From: Candidatus Vogelbacteria bacterium
Lineage (GTDB): Bacteria > Patescibacteriota > Minisyncoccia > Phycocordibacterales > XYD1-FULL-46-19
NCBI GenBank assembly: GCA_026395035.1
Contig: JAPLZN010000085.1
Coordinates: forward strand, 1-7,161
Length of the DNA: 7,161 nt
Reading direction: 5' to 3'
Made by a program: the position numbers and the translations under genes
Part shown: positions 4,954-7,161 of the stretch, piece by piece
Layout of the letters: every line of letters starts with the position of its first letter
How positions within the stretch are numbered: position 1 is the first letter of the stretch
The notes under the pieces: generated by a model
Databases searched by the model: none
What the model was told of the DNA's origin: nothing
The model's input: only the letters and a program-made list of their open reading frames with translations

Positions 4954-5335
4954 TGGAAGCGGTGGGAGTTGAACCCACGTGCAAACGATAATCTTTTGCG
5001 AGTCTACATGCGTAAGAGGTTTATTTTGATTTAAGTCGGGTTGGTCAAAAACCAACAAAATCCAATCCGACCGAGTTTCTATTCCCCTGCGGGATTCGAA
5101 TTGAAGTCGAAACGGTCATCAATTCTAGCTCGATGTGTATTAAGTTTGTCCAGTTCTAACAAGCGTACAAAAGGACAAACTGTCAGCTTAAGCTAAAGCG
5201 AAAGCCGGCATATAAGGAGATACTATCCCCTTCGAAGTTTTGGCACTTCTTTTTTTCTAGTATATATTACGAATCGTACTAGAATCTTCGGCACGCACGC
5301 AAAAGGTGAGTCGCCTGTCTAAGCCCGGCGCTCCC
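4954..5335 (-). ncRNA. ssrA: Transfer-messenger RNA (tmRNA)
   Basis: tmRNA rescues stalled ribosomes with SmpB: it enters as alanyl-tRNA and then acts as mRNA for a degradation tag. The acceptor arm pairs GGGAGCG (5335-5329) with CGCTTCC (4961-4955), including one G-U; discriminator A4954, CCA not encoded. The T arm is GTGGG/CCCAC with loop TTCAACT. The 5' end has the conserved GGCTTNGACAGG-type segment. Helix H2 is CTTTTGCG (5305-5298) with CGCAAAAG (5000-4993). The tag frame runs from GCC at 5244 to TAA at 5188: AKTSKGIVSPYMPAFALA. Beyond it, pseudoknot helices include AGTTTGTCC/GGACAAACT (5181-5173 with 5151-5143) and TTGGT/ACCAA (5055-5041). It is one piece, not the permuted two-piece form. 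The 5' end is 7 nt after the smpB stop. Confidence 0.96.
5188..5244 (-). other. tmRNA tag-peptide reading frame (AKTSKGIVSPYMPAFALA)
   Basis: Eighteen codons plus TAA, with GCC (Ala) as the likely resume codon. Charged alanine would be added before it. The tag ends in ALA, hydrophobic as required for ClpXP-type or FtsH-type proteases, but lacks the second final Ala of the usual ALAA. The other two frames give no hydrophobic end of this kind. The exact resume codon is inferred from the ending and from position. Confidence 0.85.
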
Positions 5336-5341
5336 ATATTT

Positions 5342-5347
5342 ATTATC
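5342..5347 (-). promoter_or_regulatory. Possible ssrA -10 box overlapping the smpB stop codon
   Basis: On the minus strand GATAAT (5/6 to consensus) sits exactly at -12 to -7 from the mature tmRNA 5' end. It overlaps the smpB stop codon (5343-5345). No good -35 hexamer is seen, so ssrA may instead be processed from a joint smpB-ssrA transcript. Confidence 0.45.
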
Positions 5348-5804
5348 TAGTTTTCAAAGTCCGTTCCAGGTCGCGCTGGACATCTTTTTTCTTAATCACT
5401 TCGCGTTTATCCGATTTCTTTTTATGTTTGGCCTGCGCGAACGACAACTTAATGATCCTGCCCTTATTATACAATGCCAGTGGCACTAATGTCAAACCCT
5501 TTTGCTGGTCCAAATCAGCCAGCACTTTCAGCTCGTGTTTAGTTAAAAGCAGGCGCCGCGGGCGCTCCGGATCGTAACCAACCGACATATTGCCTGGCTG
5601 GTAGGGCGGGATACTAGCTCCTACGAGATAGGCTTCTCCCCCGCGAATTTTGACATAGGCACCAGCCAAAATGCCGTGCCCGGCCCGCACGCTTTTCACC
5701 TCATGGCCCAGGAGCTCGATCCCGGCCTCGTATTTCTCGCCCAGTTCGTAATTAAAACCGGCTTTTTTGCTGTCGACGAGGGACATAGCAATAGTATAAC
5801 TCAT
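5343..5804 (-). CDS. smpB: SsrA-binding protein SmpB, 153 aa
   Basis: SmpB binds the tRNA-like domain of tmRNA and delivers it to stalled ribosomes; its C-terminal tail enters the empty mRNA channel. Family motifs: EAGIELLGHEVKSVRAG (26-42), YQPGN (68-72), RPRRLLLTKHE (81-91), LTLVPLALYNKGRIIKL (104-120), and the basic tail KHKKKSDKREVIKKKDVQRDLERTLK (127-152). In most homologues the tail begins with GKK; here it reads KHKKK, a mild variation. Length is normal. Two starts are possible: the ATG at 5804, or Met7 (5786-5784), which is closer to the usual length before the first strand; neither has a Shine-Dalgarno. Being next to ssrA supports the call. It diverges from infC, and their promoters must overlap. 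Confidence 0.97.
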   Translation of the reverse strand: MSYTIAMSLVDSKKAGFNYELGEKYEAGIELLGHEVKSVRAGHGILAGAYVKIRGGEAYLVGASIPPYQPGNMSVGYDPERPRRLLLTKHELKVLADLDQQKGLTLVPLALYNKGRIIKLSFAQAKHKKKSDKREVIKKKDVQRDLERTLKTR

Positions 5805-5806
5805 TA

Positions 5807-5835
5807 TTGACTATTTGCCATAAATAGCTTACTAT
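5807..5835 (+). promoter_or_regulatory. Promoter of the infC-rpmI-rplT operon
   Basis: TTGACT (5807-5812, 5/6), a 17-bp spacer and TACTAT (5830-5835, 4/6). The expected start is near 5842. The minus strand of the same interval has TATAGT (5831-5836), a candidate -10 for smpB, so the two divergent promoters share bases. Confidence 0.6.
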
Positions 5836-5897
5836 ATGGCCATAACCTTGGGCGCCTGTTAGAATGGCGTTTCTTAGAAAAGGGTTTAAACAACAGA

Positions 5898-6419
5898 TTG
5901 AAAGTCCAAATTCGCATTAACCACCAGATCAAAGCCAGGGAATTGCGCGTCTTGACGGACGACGGCGAAAACTTCGGCGTGATCAGTTTGGAAGACGCCT
6001 TTCGCAAGGCCGAGGAATTAGGACTCGACCTAATCGAAATCTCGCCGAATGCCGTTCCTCCGGTAGCGAAGATCATGGATTATGGTAAGTTTCAGTATCG
6101 TGAGCAGAAGAAAGACCGCGACGCCAGAGCCAAGAGTCACCGAGCCGAGACCAAGTCTCTGCAGGTGAAAATCGGCACCGGCGACAAGGACCTCGAGATC
6201 AAAGCCAACAAGGCCTCGACCTTCCTCAAAGAAGGCCATCGGGTAAAAATCGATTTATTCCTCCCCGGCCGATCCAAATATTTTGATTTCAAATTCCTGG
6301 AGGAGCGCTTAGCCCGCATCCTGCGCCTGATATCCGCGGAATATAAAGTCGCTGATCCAGCGAAGAAAAGCCCGAAGGGTTTGACGATTATTATTGAGAA
6401 AAACACCAGTCAAAAGTAA
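5898..6419 (+). CDS. infC: Translation initiation factor IF-3, 173 aa
   Basis: IF3 binds the 30S subunit, keeps it apart from 50S and rejects wrong start codons. The N domain (about 5-75) has RINHQIKARELRVL, LDLIEISPNAVPPVAKIMDY and the signature DYGKFQYREQKK (61-72). A charged linker follows, then the C domain (about 85-170) with LQVKIGTGDKDLEIKANKA and FLKEGHRVKIDLFLPGRSK; family members usually have RGR where LPGR occurs here. First of the infC-rpmI-rplT operon. The start is unsettled: no ATG or GTG exists in frame between the upstream stop (5808-5810) and the IF3 homology. TTG 5898 is used here; ATT 5910 or 5916 are possible, recalling the AUU start of E. coli infC. An ATG at 5864 would join the frame only with a one-base shift. 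AAAAGGG (5878-5884) is 13 nt before the TTG, too far to be a normal ribosome binding site. Confidence 0.95.
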   Translation: MKVQIRINHQIKARELRVLTDDGENFGVISLEDAFRKAEELGLDLIEISPNAVPPVAKIMDYGKFQYREQKKDRDARAKSHRAETKSLQVKIGTGDKDLEIKANKASTFLKEGHRVKIDLFLPGRSKYFDFKFLEERLARILRLISAEYKVADPAKKSPKGLTIIIEKNTSQK

Positions 6420-6466
6420 AACTTTTAATTGAACTCCAGGCTTTATAGACTTTTAGACTAAATTAT

Positions 6467-6652
6467 ATGAAAACTAACAAATCCTACACCAAACGCTTGA
6501 AGGTGACGAAAAAAGGCAAGATCCTGGGTCGCATACCGGGACAAAACCATTTCAACGCCAAATCTTCACGGCGTAAGCAGTTGAACCACAAGGGTACGGC
6601 CGAATTTACCATGACGAATAAGCAGATTAGCCGATTCCTCCCGAACGCTTAA
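6467..6652 (+). CDS. rpmI: 50S ribosomal protein bL35, 61 aa
   Basis: Small, very basic protein of the large ribosomal subunit. The pattern MKTNKSYTKRLKVTKKGKI, then H, then SSRRKQLN.KGT and the C-terminal ..RFLP fit bL35, which is usually 60-66 residues. It lacks the short MPK-type extension common at the N-terminus. It follows infC by 47 nt and precedes rplT by 35 nt on the same strand, the conserved IF3-bL35-bL20 order, which adds much to the call. No Shine-Dalgarno is seen before the ATG (the upstream sequence is AT-rich). A 7-bp tandem array starts 1 nt after the stop. Confidence 0.94.
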   Translation: MKTNKSYTKRLKVTKKGKILGRIPGQNHFNAKSSRRKQLNHKGTAEFTMTNKQISRFLPNA

Positions 6653-6653
6653 T

Positions 6654-6681
6654 TTACTTTTCACTTTTAATTTTTAACTGA
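6654..6681. repeat. Degenerate 7-bp tandem array, four units, between rpmI and rplT
   Basis: Four heptamers: TTACTTT, TCACTTT, TAATTTT and TAACTGA. It fills nearly all of the 35-nt spacer. Stop codons at 6668, 6675 and 6679 fall in three different frames. The units match those at 1485-1519. Confidence 0.6.
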
Positions 6682-6687
6682 ACAGCC

Positions 6688-7032
6688 ATGACCCGAGTAA
6701 AACGAGGAACTACATCTAATAAGACCCGCAAGAACACCCTATCTAAAACTAAGGGTTACCGTTTTGGGCGCAGTACCAAGGAACGCGAGGCAAAAGTGGC
6801 CATCGCCAAGGCCGGCGTCCACGCCTTCGCTCATCGCCGCGACAAAAAAAACGATTTTCGCCGCCTGTGGAATGTCCGCATCGGCGCCGGTTTGAAAGAA
6901 CACGGCTTGTCGTACAGCAAATTCATCGGCGCGCTCAAAAAAGCCAACATTGAACTGGACCGTAAGGTACTCTCCGAGCTGGCCAAAGACAATCCGGCTG
7001 TTTTCGCCAAAGTGGTGGCCGCGGTAAAGTAG
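6688..7032 (+). CDS. rplT: 50S ribosomal protein bL20, 114 aa
   Basis: bL20 binds 23S rRNA early and is essential for large-subunit assembly. The protein starts MTRVKRGTTSNKTRKNTL.KTKGYRFGRS, the long basic N-terminal arm of bL20, and the globular half has HRRDKKNDFRRLWNVRIGAGLKEHGLSYSKFIGALKKANIELDRKVLSELA, nearly textbook. Length is typical (about 114-120). Last gene of the operon, followed by a tandem heptamer array and a strong terminator. No Shine-Dalgarno is visible before the ATG. In several bacteria bL20 represses its own operon through an mRNA structure upstream of rpmI or within infC; no such structure is evident in the short spacers here, but it cannot be excluded. Confidence 0.98.
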   Translation: MTRVKRGTTSNKTRKNTLSKTKGYRFGRSTKEREAKVAIAKAGVHAFAHRRDKKNDFRRLWNVRIGAGLKEHGLSYSKFIGALKKANIELDRKVLSELAKDNPAVFAKVVAAVK

Positions 7033-7064
7033 CTGTTAGCTGGTAGCTGATAGCTTTTAGCTTA
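7030..7064. repeat. Five TAGCTNN heptamers beginning at the rplT stop codon
   Basis: Five exact-period units of form TAGCTNN start with the TAG stop of rplT itself. A TAG every 7 nt falls in all three frames within 15 nt. Confidence 0.8.
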
Positions 7065-7079
7065 AAATACAAAAATATC

Positions 7080-7112
7080 CACAAAAAATCGCCCAACGGG
7101 CGGTTTTTTGTG
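7080..7112 (+). terminator. Terminator of the infC-rpmI-rplT operon
   Basis: CGCCC (7090-7094) and GGGCG (7098-7102) around AAC, then a T·G wobble pair, six A opposite six T, and CAC/GTG at the ends: a symmetric, bidirectional intrinsic terminator 48 nt past the rplT stop. Confidence 0.93.
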
Positions 7113-7125
7113 AGAATGTATTTTT

Positions 7126-7153
7126 ATTCGTCACTCGTCATTCGTCATTCGTA
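7126..7153. repeat. Four 7-bp tandem units ATTCGTM downstream of the operon terminator
   Basis: ATTCGTC, ACTCGTC, ATTCGTC and ATTCGTA in direct tandem, just past the terminator. No coding or RNA-gene signal is seen between 7113 and the window end. Confidence 0.75.
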
Positions 7154-7161
7154 ATTTCCTC

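Noticed and set aside
4687..5034. 115-codon plus-strand frame over the ssrA 3' end
   Set aside because: It crosses a consensus promoter, a terminator and tmRNA helices. The peptide RWELNPRA is the well-known false translation of a tRNA-like end.
4955..5335. Permuted or two-piece tmRNA
   Set aside because: The acceptor 5' strand is upstream and the 3' strand downstream of the tag, in standard order.
5885..5891. TTTAAAC, a classic -1 slippery heptamer, at the infC start
   Set aside because: In its reading register it would move ribosomes from the IF3 frame to the other frame, the wrong direction, and there is no start upstream in that frame.
5804..6076. 90-codon minus-strand frame opposite the start of infC
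   Set aside because: It is antisense to conserved IF3 sequence, has no family resemblance, and collides with the smpB promoter.
1..7161. CRISPR array, insertion sequence, toxin-antitoxin pair or prophage genes
   Set aside because: No regularly spaced repeats longer than the heptamers, no terminal repeats with a transposase, and no recognisable toxin, antitoxin or phage protein was found; the HTH gene is too incomplete to classify.

Overview
The window reads as chromosomal housekeeping DNA from a small-genome bacterium, most likely a Candidate Phyla Radiation (Patescibacteria) member. That assignment is an inference from gene style: no encoded CCA on the tRNA or tmRNA, core genes without Shine-Dalgarno sites, very short spacers, and degenerate 7-bp tandem arrays at gene ends. 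It does not come from a database match. No phage, insertion sequence, CRISPR array or plasmid function is visible.

Layout. Positions 1-208 (minus) hold the start of a helix-turn-helix gene that runs off the left edge. Divergent to it is a tRNA-Val(CAC) gene at 331-404 (plus). An ankyrin-repeat protein (424-951, minus) converges on the tRNA, and its terminator hairpin contains its own stop codon. An unrecognised 88-residue ORF (1146-1412, plus) ends at a perfect 17-bp hairpin terminator. From there to 5804 everything lies on the minus strand, read right to left: smpB (5343-5804), ssrA/tmRNA (4954-5335), an unrecognised 87-residue ORF with a perfect consensus promoter (4485-4748), a frameshifted low-molecular-weight tyrosine-phosphatase gene (3955-4406), a cold-shock protein gene (3608-3805) and ftsH (1505-3457). 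From about 5807 rightward the plus strand carries the translation operon infC-rpmI-rplT, closed by a hairpin terminator at 7080-7112.

Functionally, the right half is a translation and quality-control block. IF3 and ribosomal proteins bL35 and bL20 form the classic operon. Divergent to it, SmpB and tmRNA form the ribosome-rescue pair, with smpB ending only 7 nt before the tmRNA 5' end. FtsH, the membrane AAA+ zinc protease, further along is a plausible consumer of tagged or misfolded proteins. A Csp-type RNA chaperone sits between them.

The most notable signals are: (1) four degenerate 7-bp tandem arrays at or near the ends of ftsH, rpmI and rplT, whose period puts stop codons in all three frames; (2) a tmRNA tag that can be read directly as AKTSKGIVSPYMPAFALA; (3) infC with no in-frame ATG, but an ATG one base out of frame just upstream; (4) a split phosphatase gene; (5) a 17-bp hairpin that contains the csp -35 box; and (6) a contrast between accessory genes with good ribosome-binding sites and core genes without them. 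I did not find convincing evidence of a wholly new system.
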